DNA from: Panulirus ornatus
Lineage: Eukaryota > Arthropoda > Malacostraca > Decapoda > Palinuridae
DNA: 64,000 nucleotides
Direction: 5' to 3'
Assembly (NCBI RefSeq): GCF_036320965.1
Contig: NC_092287.1
Coordinates: 15,592,505-15,656,504, forward strand
The position numbers were made by a program, and so were the translations under genes. The notes under the pieces were generated by a model that was given only the letters and a program-made list of their open reading frames with translations, was not told the origin of the DNA and did no database searches. Below, piece by piece: positions 1-17,900 of this stretch (its first letter is position 1; every line of letters begins with the position of its first letter).

Positions 1-53
<53 letters not shown>
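1..53. repeat. (TA)n tract
   Basis: Uninterrupted TA dinucleotides run from the window edge to the 3' end of LINE copy L1, so the tract probably extends upstream of the window. Confidence 0.98.
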
Positions 54-56
<3 letters not shown>

Positions 57-1454
57 TATTTTGCTTTGTCGCTGTCTCCCGCGTTTGCGAGGTAGCGCAA
101 GGAAACAGACGAAAGAAATGGCCCAACCCACCCCCATACACATGTACATACATACACGTCCACACACGCAAATATACATACCTATACATCTCAATGTACA
201 CATATATATACACACACAGACACATATATACACATGCACACAATTCACACTGTCTGCCTTTATTCATTCACATTGCTACCTCGTCACACATGGAATAACA
301 TCCCCCTCCCCCCTCATGTGTGCAAGGTAGCGCTAGGAAAAGACAACAAAGGCCCAATTCGTTCACACTCAGTCTCTAGCTGTCATGCAATAATGCCTGA
401 AACCACAGCTCCCTTTCCACATCCAGGCCCCACACAACTTTCCATGGTTTACCCGAGACGCTTCACATGCCCTGATTCAATCCATTGACAGCACGTCGAT
501 CCAGGTATACCACATCGATCGAATTCACTCTATTCCTTGCTCGCCTTCCACACTCCTGCATGTTCAGGCCCCGATCACTCAAAATCTTTTTCACTCCATC
601 TTTCCACTTCCTATTTGGTCTCCCACTTCTCCTCGTTCCCTCCACCTCCGACACATATATCCTCTTCGTCAATCTATCCTCACTCATTCTTTCCATCTGC
701 CCAAAACATTTCAAAACACCCTCTTCTGCTCTCTCAACCACGCTCTTTTTATTTCCACACATCTCTCTTACCCTTACATTACTTACTCGATCAAACCACC
801 TCACACCACACATTGTCCTCAAACATCTCATTTCCAGCACATCCACACTCCTGTGCACAACTCTATCCATAGCCCACGCCTCGCAACCATACAACATTGT
901 TGGAACCACTATTCCTTCAAACATACCCATTTTTGATATCCGAGATAATGTTCTCGACTTCCACACATTCTTCAAGGTACCCAGAATTTTCACCCCCTCC
1001 CCCACCCTATGATTCACTTCCGCTTCCATGGTTCCATCTGTTGCGAGATCCACTCACAGATATCTAAAACACTTTACTTCCTCCAGTTTTTCTCCATTCA
1101 AACTTACCTCACAATTGACTTGACCCTCAACCCTACAGTACCTAATAACCTTGACCTTATTCACATTTATTCTTAACTTTCTTCTTCACACACTTTACCA
1201 AACTCAGTCACCCGCTTCTGCAGTTTCTCACATGAATCAGCCACCAGCGCTGTATCATCAGCGAACAACAACTGACTCACTTCCTAAGCTCTCCCATCCC
1301 CAACAGACTTCATACTTGCCCCTCTTTCCAAAACTCTTGCGTTCACCTCCCTAACAACCCCACCAATAAACAAATTAAAGAACCATGGAGACATCACACA
1401 CCACTGCTGCAAACCTACATTCACTGAGAACCAATCACTTTCCTCTCTTCCTAC

Positions 1455-1456
<2 letters not shown>
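54..1456 (-). mobile_element. LINE copy L1, 5'-truncated, long 3' UTR
   Basis: This minus-strand non-LTR retrotransposon fragment is read from 1456 down to 54. It starts inside the RT domain just upstream of the catalytic motif and runs through the RT C-terminal region. It ends with the long form of the 3' UTR (about 54-480), which carries the family tail hairpin (CTCGC/GCGGG stem) at its very end. Both ends abut (TA)n. The internal sequence matches L14, L21, L22 and L25, the other long-UTR copies. It is not functional: it has no endonuclease, and the reading frame is broken by a TGA at 1054-1056. Confidence 0.93.
463..1053 (-). pseudogene. RT C-terminal fragment of L1
   Basis: This open stretch encodes the conserved C-terminal part of the LINE polyprotein downstream of the RT palm. 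It includes the motifs [22 protein letters not shown] and [13 protein letters not shown], which resemble the RTE-type C-terminal region. It is separated from the upstream RT palm by an in-frame TGA replacing the codon after FRYL, a change shared with L11, L13 and L24. In this frame the open stretch runs a little past the usual YRG end. Confidence 0.85.
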
Positions 1457-1529
<73 letters not shown>

Positions 1530-1548
1530 TTTTTTCTTTTTAGTTTTT
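1457..1548. repeat. (TA)n tract plus A/T-rich joint
   Basis: Pure TA occupies 1457-1526, followed by about 22 bp of A/T-rich sequence that is probably the degenerate tail of minus-strand copy L2. Confidence 0.95.
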
Positions 1549-3970
<2,422 letters not shown>

Positions 3971-4022
<52 letters not shown>

Positions 4023-4026
4023 TATA
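3971..4026. repeat. (TA)n tract
   Basis: A short TA tract sits between the truncated 5' end of L3 and the 5' end of L4, placing two LINE copies head to head. Confidence 0.95.
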
Positions 4027-4238
4027 TATCCCTGGGGATAGGAGAGAAAGAATACTTCCCACGTATTCCCTGCGTGTCGTAGAAGGCGACTAGAGGGGAC
4101 GGGAGCGGGGGGCCAGAAATCCTCTCCTCCTTGTATCTTAACTTTCTAAAAATGGGAAACAGGAGTCACGCGGGGAGTGCTCATCCTCCTAGTAGACTCA
4201 GATTGGGCTGTCTAAAAGTGTGTGGATGTAACTAAGAT

Positions 4239-5124
4239 GTGAAAAAAGGAGAGATAGGTAGTACGTTTGAAAGGAACCTGGATGTTTTACCTCTGAGTGA
4301 AACGAAGCTCAAGTGTAAAGGGGAAGAGTGGTTTGCGAATGTCTTGGGGGTAAAGTCAGGGGTTAGTGAGAGGACAAGAGCAAGGGAAGGAGTAGCAGTA
4401 CTCCTGAAACAGGAGTTGTGGCAGTATGTGATAGAATGTAAGAAAGTAATTTCTCGATTAATATGGGTAAAACTGAAAGTTGATAAAGAGAGATGGGTGA
4501 TTATTGATGCATATGCACCTCTGCATGAGAAGAGAGATCATGAGAGGCATGTGTTTTGGGAGCAGCTGAATGAGTGTGTTAGTGGTTCTGATGCACAAAA
4601 CCGGGTTATAGTGATGGGTGATTTGAATGCAAAGGTGAGTAATGTGGCAGTTGAGGGAATAATTGGTATACATGGAGTGTTCAGTGTTGTAAATGAAATG
4701 GTGAAGAGCTTGTAGATTTATGTGCTTAAAAAGGACTGGTGATTGGGAATACCTGTTTAAAATGAGAGATATACATAAGTATACGTATGTAAGTAGGAGA
4801 GATGGCCAGAAAGCGTTATTGGATTACGTGTTAATTGATAGACGCGCGAAAGAGAGACTTTTGGATGTTAATATGCTGAGAGGTGCAACTGGAGGGATGT
4901 CTGATCATTATCTTGTGGAGGCTAAGGTGAAGATTTGTATGGGTTTTCAGAAAAGAAGAGTGAATGTTGGGGTGAAGAGGGTGGTGAGAGTAAGTGAGCT
5001 TGGGAAGGAGACTTGTGTGAGGAAGTACCAGGAGAGACTAAGTACAGAATGGAAAAAGGTGAGAACAATGGAAGTAAGGGGAGTGGGGGAGGAATGGAAT
5101 GTATTTAGGGAATCAGTGATTTAG
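4239..5124 (+). pseudogene. L4 endonuclease remnant
   Basis: Two adjacent frames (4239-4715 and 4720-5124) encode an APE-type endonuclease with [27 protein letters not shown] and SDHYLVEAK blocks in order. A one-base deletion near 4697 (VNEMVKSL then a stop) breaks the frame. TTTAG at 5121-5125 replaces the usual ATGGAT with a stop. The first residues seen here also lack the usual N-terminal LNVCG asparagine block because of a TAA near 4234. Confidence 0.88.
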
Positions 5125-5145
5125 TGCGCAAAAGATCCTTGTGGC

Positions 5146-6991
<1,846 letters not shown>

Positions 6992-7113
6992 ATAGGGATA
7001 GGTGTGAAAGAATACTTCCCACGCATTCCTCGCGTGTCGTAGAAAGCGACTAGAGGTGACGGGAGCGGGAGGCCAGAAATCCTCCCCTCCTTGCATTTTT
7101 CTAACTTTCTAAA

Positions 7114-8205
7114 ATGGGAGACAGAAGAATGAGTCACGCGGGGAGTGCTCATCCTCCTCGAAGGCTCAGATTGGGGTGCCTAAATGTGTGTGGATGTAAC
7201 CAAGATGTGAAAAAAGGAGAGATAGGTGGTATGTTTGAGGAAAGGAACCTGGATGTTTTGGCTCTGAGTGAAACGAAGCTCAAGGGTAAAGGGGAAGAGT
7301 GGTTTGGGAATGTCTTGGGAGTAAAGTCAGGGGTTAGTGAGAAGACAAGAGCAAGGGAAGGAGTAGCAATACTCCTGAAACAGGAGTTGTGGGAGTATGT
7401 GATAGAATGTAAGAAAGTAAATTCTCGATTAATATGGGTAAAACTGAAAGTTGCTGGAGAGAGATGGGTGATTATTGGTGCATATGCACCTGGGCATGAG
7501 AAGAAAGATCATGAGATTCAAGTGTTTTGGGAGCAGCTGAATGAGTGTGGTAGTGGTTTTGATGCACGAGACCGTGTTATAGTGATGGGTGATTTGAATG
7601 CAAAGGTGAATAATGTGGCAGTTGACGGAATAATTGGTATATATGGGGTGTTCAGTGTTGTAAATGGAAATGGTGAAGAGCTTGTAGATTTATGTGCTGA
7701 AAAAGGGCTGATGATTGGGAATACCTGGTTTAAAAAGCGAGATATACATAAGTATACTTATGTAAGTAGGAGAGATGGCCAGAGAGCGTTATTGGATTAC
7801 GTGTTAATTGACAGGCGCGCGAAAGAGAGACTTTTGGATGTTAATGTGCTGAGAGGTGCAACTGGAGGGATGTCTGATCATTATCTTGTGGAGGCTAAGT
7901 TGAAGATTTGTCTGGGTTTTCAGAAAAGAAGAGTGAATGTTGGGGTGAAGAGGGTGGTGAGAGTAAGTGAGCTTGGGAAGGAGACTTGTGTGAGGAAGTA
8001 CCAGGAGAGACTGAGTACAGAATGGAAAAAGGTGAGAACAATGGAAGTAAGGGGAGTGGGGGAGGAATGGGATGTATTTAGGGAATCAGTGATGGATTGC
8101 GCAAAAGATGCTTGTGGCATGAGAAGAGTGGGAGGTGGGTTGATTAGAAAGGGTAGTGAGTGGTGGGATGAAGAAGTAAGAGTATTAGTGAAAGAGAAGT
8201 GGTAG
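7114..8205 (+). CDS. LINE endonuclease domain (APE type), L5
   Basis: This 363-codon frame is the N-terminal part of the LINE polyprotein. The domain would nick target DNA to prime reverse transcription. Motifs in order are LNVCG (Asn24), LSETKL (Glu53), AYAP (123-126), VIVMGDLNA (Asp160, Asn162), LLDYVLID (Asp228) and SDH (254-256), matching the exonuclease-endonuclease-phosphatase fold. After about residue 260 comes a basic linker. The ATG at 7114 is the first in frame after the GC-rich 5' UTR and puts about 20 basic residues before the domain. The frame ends early because the internal deletion shifts it into a stop. All listed catalytic residues are present. Confidence 0.9.
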   Translation: MGDRRMSHAGSAHPPRRLRLGCLNVCGCNQDVKKGEIGGMFEERNLDVLALSETKLKGKGEEWFGNVLGVKSGVSEKTRAREGVAILLKQELWEYVIECKKVNSRLIWVKLKVAGERWVIIGAYAPGHEKKDHEIQVFWEQLNECGSGFDARDRVIVMGDLNAKVNNVAVDGIIGIYGVFSVVNGNGEELVDLCAEKGLMIGNTWFKKRDIHKYTYVSRRDGQRALLDYVLIDRRAKERLLDVNVLRGATGGMSDHYLVEAKLKICLGFQKRRVNVGVKRVVRVSELGKETCVRKYQERLSTEWKKVRTMEVRGVGEEWDVFRESVMDCAKDACGMRRVGGGLIRKGSEWWDEEVRVLVKEKW

Positions 8206-8542
8206 AGGATGTGTGGATCAGGTGTTTGCTTTCAAGAATGTATGTGAGAAATACTTAGAAAAGCAAATGGATTTGTATGTAGCATTTATGGATCTGGAGA
8301 AGGCATATGATAGAGTTGATAGAGATGATCAGTGGAAATGATTAAGAATATATGGTGTGGGAGGCAAGTTGTTAGAAGCAGTGAAAAGTTTTTATCGATG
8401 ATGTAAGGCATGTGTACGTGTAGGAAGAGAGGAAAGTGATTGGTTCTCAGTGAATGTAGTTTTGCGGCAGGGGTGTGTGATGCCTCCATGGTTGTTTAAT
8501 TTGTTTATGGATGGAGTTGTTAGGGAGGTGAATGCATGAGTT
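8206..8542 (+). pseudogene. L5 RT palm segment, frame broken
   Basis: Downstream of the deletion the sequence encodes the [15 protein letters not shown] and LRQGCVMPPWLFN regions. It carries several stops, including TGA at the Trp-Lys-Val position near 8338, TGA replacing the Gly codon of YRGC near 8399, and TGA near 8536. It cannot be translated into RT. Confidence 0.85.
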
Positions 8543-9379
8543 TTGAAAAGAGGGGTAAGTATGAAGTCTGTTGGGGATGAGAGAGCTTGGGAAGTGAGTC
8601 AGTTGTTGTTCGCTGATGATACAGCGCTGGTGGCTGATTCATGTGAGAAACTGCAGAAGCTGGTGACTGAGTTTGGTAAAGTGTGTGTAAGAAGAAAGTT
8701 AAGAGTAAATGTGAATAAGAGCAAAGTTATTAGGTACAGTAGTGTTGAGGGTCAAGTCAATTGGGAGGTGAGTTTGAATGGAGAAAAACTGGAGGAAGTG
8801 AAGTGTTTTAGATATCTGGGAGTGGATCTGGCAGCGGATGGAAACATGGAAGCGGAAGTGGATCATAGGGTGGGGGAGGGGGCGAAAATTCTGGGAGCCT
8901 TGAAGAATGTGTGGAAGTCGAGAACATTATCTCGGAAAGCAAAAATGGGTATGTTTGAAGGAATAGTGGTTCCAACAATGTTGTATGGTTGCGAGGCGTG
9001 GACTATGGATAGAGTTGTGCGCAGGAGGATGGATGTGCTGGAAATGAGATGGTTGAGGACAATGTGTGGTGTGAGGTGGTTTGATCGAGTAAGTGACGTA
9101 AGGGTAAGAGAGATGTGTGGAAATAAAAAGAGCATGGTTGAGAGAGCAGAAGAGGGCGTTTTGAAATGGTTCGGGCACATGGAGAGAATGAGTGAGGAAA
9201 GATTGACCAAGAGAATATATGTGTCGGAGGTGGAGGAAACGAGGAGAAGAGGGAGACCAAATTGGAGGTGGAAAGATGGAGTGAAAAAGATTTTCTGTGA
9301 TCGGGGCCTGAACATGCAGGAGGGTGAAAGGAGGGCAAGGAATAGAGTGAATTGGAGCGATGTGGTATACCGGGGTTGA
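8543..9379 (+). CDS. L5 RT catalytic motif and C-terminal region
   Basis: A 278-codon open frame begins just before the catalytic LLFADDTALVAD block and ends at the conserved VVYRG terminus, followed by TGA and the short 3' UTR. The last ~300 bp (9052-9379) are repeated almost exactly at 17,480-17,809. It is a remnant of the full protein, open by chance because it is young. Confidence 0.85.
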   Translation: MKRGVSMKSVGDERAWEVSQLLFADDTALVADSCEKLQKLVTEFGKVCVRRKLRVNVNKSKVIRYSSVEGQVNWEVSLNGEKLEEVKCFRYLGVDLAADGNMEAEVDHRVGEGAKILGALKNVWKSRTLSRKAKMGMFEGIVVPTMLYGCEAWTMDRVVRRRMDVLEMRWLRTMCGVRWFDRVSDVRVREMCGNKKSMVERAEEGVLKWFGHMERMSEERLTKRIYVSEVEETRRRGRPNWRWKDGVKKIFCDRGLNMQEGERRARNRVNWSDVVYRG

Positions 9380-9590
9380 CGTGCTGTCAGTGGATTGAAT
9401 CAAGGCATGTGAAGCGTCTGGGGTAAACCATGGAAAGCTGTGTAGGTATGTATATTTGCGTGTGTGGACGTATGTATATACATGTGTATGGGGGTGGGTT
9501 GGGCCATTTCTTTCGTCTGTTTCCTTGCACTACCTCGCAAACGCGGGAGACAGCGACAAAGCAACAAAAAAAAAAAATATATATATATAT

Positions 9591-10640
<1,050 letters not shown>

Positions 10641-10652
<12 letters not shown>

Positions 10653-11697
10653 GCTTTGTTGCTGTCTCCCGCGTTTACGAGGTAGCGCAAGGAAACAGAC
10701 GAAAGAAATGGCCCAACCCACCCCCATACACATATATATACATACGTACACACGCGCAAATATACATACCTACACAGCTTTCCATGTTTTACCCCAGACG
10801 CTTCACATTCCCTGATTCAATCCACTGATAGCACTTCAACCCCGGTATATCACATCGATCCAATTCACTCTATTCCTTGCCCTCCTTTCACCCTCCTGCA
10901 TGTTGAGGCCCCGATCACTCAAAATCTTTTTCACTCCATTTTCCACCTCTAATTTTGTCTGTCACTTCTCGTTCCCTCCACCTCCGACACATATATCCTC
11001 TTGGTCAATCTTTCCTCACTCATTTCACTCCATGTACCCAAATCCCTTTCAAAACACCCTGTCTGCTCTCTCAACCATGCTCTTTTTATTTCCACACATT
11101 TCTCTTACCTTACGTTACTTACTCGATCAAACCACCTCACACCACACATTGTAATCAAACATCTCATTTCCAGCACATCCATCCTCTGCGCACAACTCTA
11201 TCCATAGCCCACGCCTCGCAACCATACAACATTGTTGGAAACCACTATTCCTTCAAACATACCTCATTTTTGCTTTCACCGAGTTAATGTTCTGGACTTC
11301 CACACATTCGTTCAAGGCTCACCAAGGGAATTTTCACCCACCTCCCCCACGCCCTATGACGCCAATTTCCCGCTTCCTATGTTTCCATCCGATGACAGAT
11401 TCCACTCCCAGATCATCTTAAAACACCTTCACTTTTCTCCAGCCTTTCTCATTCAAACTACTCCGCAATTGACTTGAACACATCAACCCTACTGTACCTA
11501 ATAAACATTGCTCTTATTCACATTACTCTTGACTCTTCTTATTTCACCACACTTTATCCAAAACTCAGTCACCAAGCTTCTGCAGTTTCTCAATGATATC
11601 AGGGCCACAACAGCGCTGTATCATCAGCGAACAACAACTGACTCACTTCCCGATAGCTCTCTCATCCCCACAGATTTTCATACTTACCCCTCCTTTA
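10641..11697 (-). mobile_element. LINE copy L7, minus strand, chimeric
   Basis: The first ~550 bp (3' UTR and C-terminal codons) match L11 at 19,092 onward, including GTAATCAAAC near 11,150. By about 11,290 the sequence carries the private variants of L3 (TTCTGG, TGTTTCC) together with scattered indels. The switch suggests a misjoin between two loci rather than one insertion. No usable frame remains. Confidence 0.85.
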
Positions 11698-11754
11698 TAT
11701 ACATATTTGATATATATATATTTATATATATATATATATATATTTATCGTATAT
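11698..11754. repeat. Interrupted (TA)n tract
   Basis: A short, error-like TA tract is the counterpart of 3,971-4,026. Confidence 0.9.
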
Positions 11755-14700
11755 ATCCCTGGGGATAGGAAGATGAAAGATACTTCCCACGTATTCTCTT
11801 CTGAGTGTGTAGAAGGCGACTTAACTTAGAGGGGACGGTGAGCGGGGCCAGAAGACAGAAATCTCTCTCCTTGTATATTAACTTTCTAGAAAAATTGGGA
11901 AACAGGAGTCACGCGGGGAGTGATATCTCCTAGTTAGTACTCAGTTGGGCTGTCATTAAAGTGTGTGGATGATAACGTGAGATGTAAAAAAAAGGAGAGA
12001 TATGGTGAGTACGTTTGATAGGAACCTGGATGTTTTACCTTACTGAGGAGTGTGAAAAACTCGAAGCTCAAGTTGTAAAGGAAGGTGGTTTGCGAATGTC
12101 TTGGGGTAAAGTCAGGGGTTAGTGAGAGGACAAGAGCGAAAGGAAAGGGAGTAGCAGTACTCCTGATACTGGAGTTGTGGCAGTATGTGATAAATGTAAG
12201 GAAAGTAATTTCTCGATTAATATGGGGTAAAACTGAAAGTTGAATGTAAAGAGAGATGATGTGATTATTGATGCTATGCAACCTCGCATGTGAAGATGAG
12301 AGTTCTTGAGTGCATGTGTTTGGGAGCAGCTGAATGAGTGTGTTAGTGGTTCAGATGCACAAAACCGGGTTGATGGATGGGTGATTTGAATGCAAAGGTG
12401 GTAAATGTGGAAGTGAGGGTATATTTGGTATACATGGAGTGGTCAGTGTTGTAAATGAAATGGTGAAGAGCTTGTAGATTTATGTGCTCGAGAAAAAGTA
12501 TGGTGATGAGGAAGATACTAGTTTTAAAATGGAGAGTTATTCATAAGTATACGTATGTAAGTAGGTGGAAGAGATGGCACAGGAAAGCGTTATGGATTTA
12601 GTGTTAATTGATAGACGCGCGAATGTGAGGACTTTTGGATGTTAATATGCTGTGAGGTGCAATGGAGGGATGTCTGATCATTATTCTGGTGACGGCTATG
12701 GTGATGATTTGTATGGGGGGGTTTCTCAGATAGAAGATTAGATGAATAGCTTGGGTGTGAAGGTAGGGTGGTGAGTAGTAAGTGAGTCTTGGGAAGGAAG
12801 TACTTTGTGTGTTGGAATTAATTCTTTTTTAGTACCAGGAGAGACTAAGTACAGGAATGGAAAAAGGTAGTGAGAACAATGGAAGTAAGGGTGAGTGGGG
12901 GGGAATGAATGGAATGTATTTTTGGGAATCAGTGATTTATGTGCGCAAAAGATCTTGTGGCATGAGAGGCGTGGGAGGTGGTTGATTTGAAAAGGGTATT
13001 GAGTGGTGGGCAATTGAAGAAGTAAGATTATTAGCGATAGAGAAGATAGAGGCATTTGGTCGATTTTTGCAGGGAAAAAATGCAAATGAGTGGGAGATGT
13101 ATAAATGAAAGAGACAGGAGGTCAAGGAGGAAGGTGCCAAGAAGGTGGAAAAAAGAGGGCAAATGTGGATTTGGGGTGAGATGTAGTTTCATTAATATTT
13201 TAGGGGTGATTTAAAAGCAATTGTTCTGGAAGGAGGGTAATTAAAGTCCGTAAGACAGTGGGAGCATATGGAAACTTCAGTGTAAGGCCGACAAATTGGG
13301 GTGGTGATAACTAGTTAGTGGTGTTTGCTTCTCTTGGTGGGAGATGTGACTCGTGAGTATTTTGAAGGTTTTGAGAAATGTGATTTGATGATTGAATGCA
13401 GATATTTAGGGTGTTTTGGTCGTCGGGTGCTGTGTGAAATGAGTGGGTTAGAGAAAATGATTTGGTAAACAGAGAAGTATGGTTAGTAAAAGCTTTGCGG
13501 AAGATGAAAGCCGGCAATGGCAGCAGGTTTTGGAATGGTATAGAGTGGAATATATTAAAAAAGGGGTGACTGTATTGTTGACTGGATGGTAAGGTTATTT
13601 TAAATGTATGTATGACTCATGATGTGGTGCCTGAGGATTGCGGAGTTTGAAGTGCGTGCATATTGCCATTGTAACAAAGGCAAAGGGGTATTAAGGAGTG
13701 AGTGCTGAAATTTTTAGGGTATTAAGTTTGTTGGAATTCCTTGGTAAAATTATATGGGAGGGTAGGTTGAGAGGGTGAAGGCATGACAGAGCATCAGATT
13801 GGAGAAGAGCAGTGTGGTTTCAGAAAGTGGTTAGAGGATGTAGTGGATCAGGTGTTTGCTTTGAGTATGTATGTGAGAAATACTTAGAAAAGCAAAAATG
13901 GATTTGTGTATTAGCATTATGGATCTGGAGAAGGATATGATAGAGTTGATAGATATGCTCTGCGGAAGGTTTTAAGAATTTATGGTGTGGGGTGGCAAGT
14001 TGTTTAGAACAGTGAAAAGTTTATATCGAGGATTAAGGCAATGTGTACGTTGTAGGAAGAGAGGAAAGTGATTGGTTCTCAGTGATTGTAGATTTGCAGG
14101 CAGTGGTGTGTCGATGTTCCATCCATGGTTGTTTAATTTGTTTATGGATGGGGTTGTTAGGGAGGTTGGAATGCAAGAGTTTTTGGAAAACGAGGGGGCA
14201 TGTCTGTGTGGATTGAGCGAGCTTGGATGTGTGTCAGTTGTTGTTCGCTGTGTGTTATCAAGTCGTCGTGGCTGTTTTCATGTGAGTAACTGCCAGAAAC
14301 TTGGTGACTTGTAGTTTGGTTAAATTGAAAGTGTTGTGAAAAAGAAAGTTATGGAGGAAATCGTGAATTAGGAGCAAGGTTAATTAGGAACAGGAGGGGT
14401 TTGAGGGTCTAAGCAAATTGGGAGGTAAGTTTGAATGTAGAAAAATCTGGAGGACATAGTAAGTGTATTTAGAATATCTGTCAGTAGATCTGAGGCGGAT
14501 GGAACAATGGTGAAGCGGAAGTGAATCATAGAGTGGGGGGGGGATTGGGCGAAAATCTCTGGGAGCTTGAACAGATTGTGATGGAAGTCGAGAAACATTT
14601 TCTTGGAAAGGCAAAAATGGGTATGTTTGAAGGAATAGGGGTTTTCCAACAATGTTTTATGGTTGCGAGGAGTGGGCTTCTGAATGGTTAGAGTTTTGCA

Positions 14701-14778
14701 GCAGGAGGGTGGATGTCGCTGGAAATGAGTTGTTTGAGCGAATTAATGTGTGGTATGAGTGTGGTTTCATCGAGTAAG
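11755..14778 (+). mobile_element. LINE copy L8, indel-rich counterpart of L4
   Basis: It follows L4 from the 5' end to the same truncation point and shares L4's private variants, for example GTAAATGAAATGG and GTTAATATGCTG. It is about 200 bp longer because of scattered small insertions, so no frame longer than about 100 codons survives. The changes are mostly one- and two-base indels rather than substitutions. Confidence 0.85.
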
Positions 14779-14940
14779 TATATATATATTATATATATAA
14801 TATATATTTTAGTATATATATTTTTATATAGTTTTTTATATATATCTATATTTTTTTATATATATATATATATATTATATAATATTTATTATATTATATA
14901 TATATATTATATACTATATATATATATATATATTATATAT
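14779..14940. repeat. Interrupted (TA)n tract
   Basis: This is the counterpart of 6,841-6,989, but with many extra T runs (for example TTTTTATATAG near 14,821), as expected from an uncorrected read through a dinucleotide repeat. Confidence 0.9.
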
Positions 14941-17900
14941 GGATAGGGATAGGTGGTGTATAGAATTATCTTCCCAACGCATTCCTGGCGTGTCGTAGAA
15001 AGCGACTAGTAGGTTGACGGTGAGCGGGGAGGCAAGAAAATCTCCCCTCTCTTGCATTTTCTAACTTTCTATAGTATGGGAGACAGAAGAATGTGTCACG
15101 AGGGGAGTGCTCATTTCCTCCCTCGAAGGCTCAGATTGGGTGCATAATGATGTGTGTATGTAACCAAGATGTAAAAAAAGGAGAGATAGGTGGTTTGTTT
15201 TGAGGAAAGGACGCTGGATGGTTTTGGCTCTGAGTGAAACGAGAGCTCAAGGTTAAAAGGGGAAGAGTGGTTTGGAATGTCTTGGGAGTAATGTCAGGGG
15301 TTAGTGTCAGGAAGACAATGAGCAAGGGAAGGAGTAGCAATACTCTGAAACATGAGTTTTGGGGTATGTTGATGAATGTAGAAAGTAAATTGTCTCGATT
15401 AATATAGTGGTTAAAAACTGAAAGTTGCTGGAGAGTGATGGGTGTTTATTTGGTGCATTCTCGCGCCACCTTGGGCATGAGAAGATAGTATCTTGAGTTC
15501 CACGTTGTTTTGGAGCTGCTGAATGAGTGTGATAGTGGTTTTGATGCACGAGATCGGGTTATTTATTATAGCGATGGGGTGATTTGTTATGCAAAGGTGA
15601 ATACATGTGGCAGTTGACGGAAAAAATTGGTATTACATGGGTGTGTATTCAGTGTTGTAAAATGGAAATGGTGAAGTGCTTGTAGATTTATGTGGACTGG
15701 AAAAAAGGGCTGATGATTGGGTATACTGGTTTTTAAAAAGCGAGAGATATACAATAGGTTTACTTATGTAAGTTGGAGTGCATGGCCAGAGAGCGTTATT
15801 GGATTAGTTGTTAATTGAACATGGCGCGCGATAATGAGAGACTTTTTGGATGTTAATGTGGGCTGTGAGGATGCCTAACTGGAGGGACTGTTCTGATCAT
15901 TATCTTGTGGAGGCTAAGTTGGAAGATTAGTCTGGGTTTTAGGAAAGAAGAGTGAATGTTGGGGTGAAGAGGGTGGTGTGAGAGTAAGTGAGCTTGGGAA
16001 GGAGGACTTGTGTGAGAACCTTAGTACAGGAGAGGACTGAGTACAGAAAGGAAAAAAGGTGAAGAACAATGAAAGTAAGGGGAGTGGGGGAGGAGATGGG
16101 ATTGTATTTAGGAGGATCAGTGATGGATTGCGCAAAAGAAAGGCTACTGTGGCATGAAGAGAGAGTGGTGAGATCGTTGGGTGAGGTGATTAGACATAAG
16201 GGTACTGTGAGTCGCTGGGATGAAGAGAAAAACATGTGTGAATGAGTCTAGTAACGTAGTGAAAGAGATGTAGGGTTAGGAGGATGATGTGGATCAGCGT
16301 TGTTTGTCTTTTCATCAGATATTTGCTGTTGTAGAGAGTACAAAAATTCGCAAACCAGCGATAGAGATGAAATGATAAGAAAGTGTGGAGTTCGATTCCA
16401 TCAGGATGTAGCATTGTTATGGATCTAGGTAAGTGATAGACTCAGCATCGAATAGGAGTATGAAGAGAGTATGATCCAGTGGAAATTGATTAAGAGAATC
16501 TCTAATGTGTTCGAGGTGCGATCAGGCCAAGTTGTATTATAGAGAGAGCGTAGTGACAAAGATTTTTATCGTATGATGTACAAAGGCATGTGTACGTGTA
16601 GGAAGAGAGGGAAAGTCGTAGTGATGTCTGTCCCTAATCACTGTGGGAAATTGGTGATAGGTTATTAGCGGCAGTGTACGGTCGGTGTGTTATCGATTGG
16701 TTAGCATGTCTTCTCCAAATGGAGAGGTTTAATAGAGTACTTTAACTTGGTTTATTTGGAGATTGTTAAGTCTAGGGATAGCTTGAATGGCATCGAGTTG
16801 TTTGAGAAAACGAGTGGGGTATATAGAGAAAGTCTCTGATTTCGTAGGTGATTGAGGAGAGCTTGGTAAATAGTGAGTCAGTTGTGATGTTTCGCTGATG
16901 ATAAAGGCGTAGCGGTGGCGGAGAGTCATGTTGAAGAATACTGCAGTGCAGCTGTGTGACTTGAGATTTGAGTAAAGTGTGTGTAGAGAAGATGTTAAGA
17001 GTAAATGTGTAGATAAGAGCATCAGTTGTATTAGGTTACAGTAGTTGTGGTGCCGTCAAGTTCGAATTGGCAAGAGGGAGTTTGAATGGAGAAAAAACTG
17101 GAGGAAGTGAGAAGTGTCTTTAGATATCTGGGATCAAAACACGATCTGTCATAAATCACATTTAATCAGAAAAGCGATGGGTACGGCGATGAGATGAATA
17201 GGCTATGGTTTGTTCTGGATCTGGCAGGCGGATGGAAATGTAAGTGGAAGCGGGAAGTGGCATCATAGGTGTGGGGACGGGTGGCGAGAAAAATTTGGGA
17301 GCCGTTGAAGTGAAGTGTGTGGAAGTCGGAACACTTATCTCGGGGAGAAAGCAAAGACATTGGGTATGTTTGAAGAATAGTGCGTTCCAACAATGTTTGT
17401 ATGAGTTGCGAGGCTGTTGACTATGGTATAAGACGAGTTGTGCGCGGGACGCAGGCATAGGTGGCTGGGGAAAATGAGATGTTTGAGGACAATGTGTGGT
17501 GTGAGGTGGTTTGATCGAGTAAGTGACGTAAGGGTAAGAGAGATGTGTGGAAATAAAAAGAGCATGGTTGAGAGAGCAGAAGAGGGCGTTTTGAAATGGT
17601 TCGGGCACATGGAGAGAATGAGTGAGGAAAGATTGACCAAGAGAATATATGTGTCGGAGGTGGAGGAAACGAGGAGAAGAGGGAAACCAAATTGGAGGTG
17701 GAAAGATGGAGTGAAAAAGATTTTCTGTGATCGGGGCCTGAACATGCAGGAGGGTGAAAGGAGGGCAAGGAATAGAGTGAATTGGAGCGATGTGGTATAC
17801 CGGGGTTGACGTGCTGTCAGTGGATTGAATCAAGGCATGTGAAGCGTCTGGGGTAAACCATGGAAAGCTGTGTAGGTATGTATATTTGCGTGTGTGGACG

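Noticed and set aside
11934..17022. Short frames within 11.9-17.0 kb
   Set aside because: All lie in the indel-rich counterpart of L4 and L5 and do not keep the LINE frame beyond a few dozen codons.
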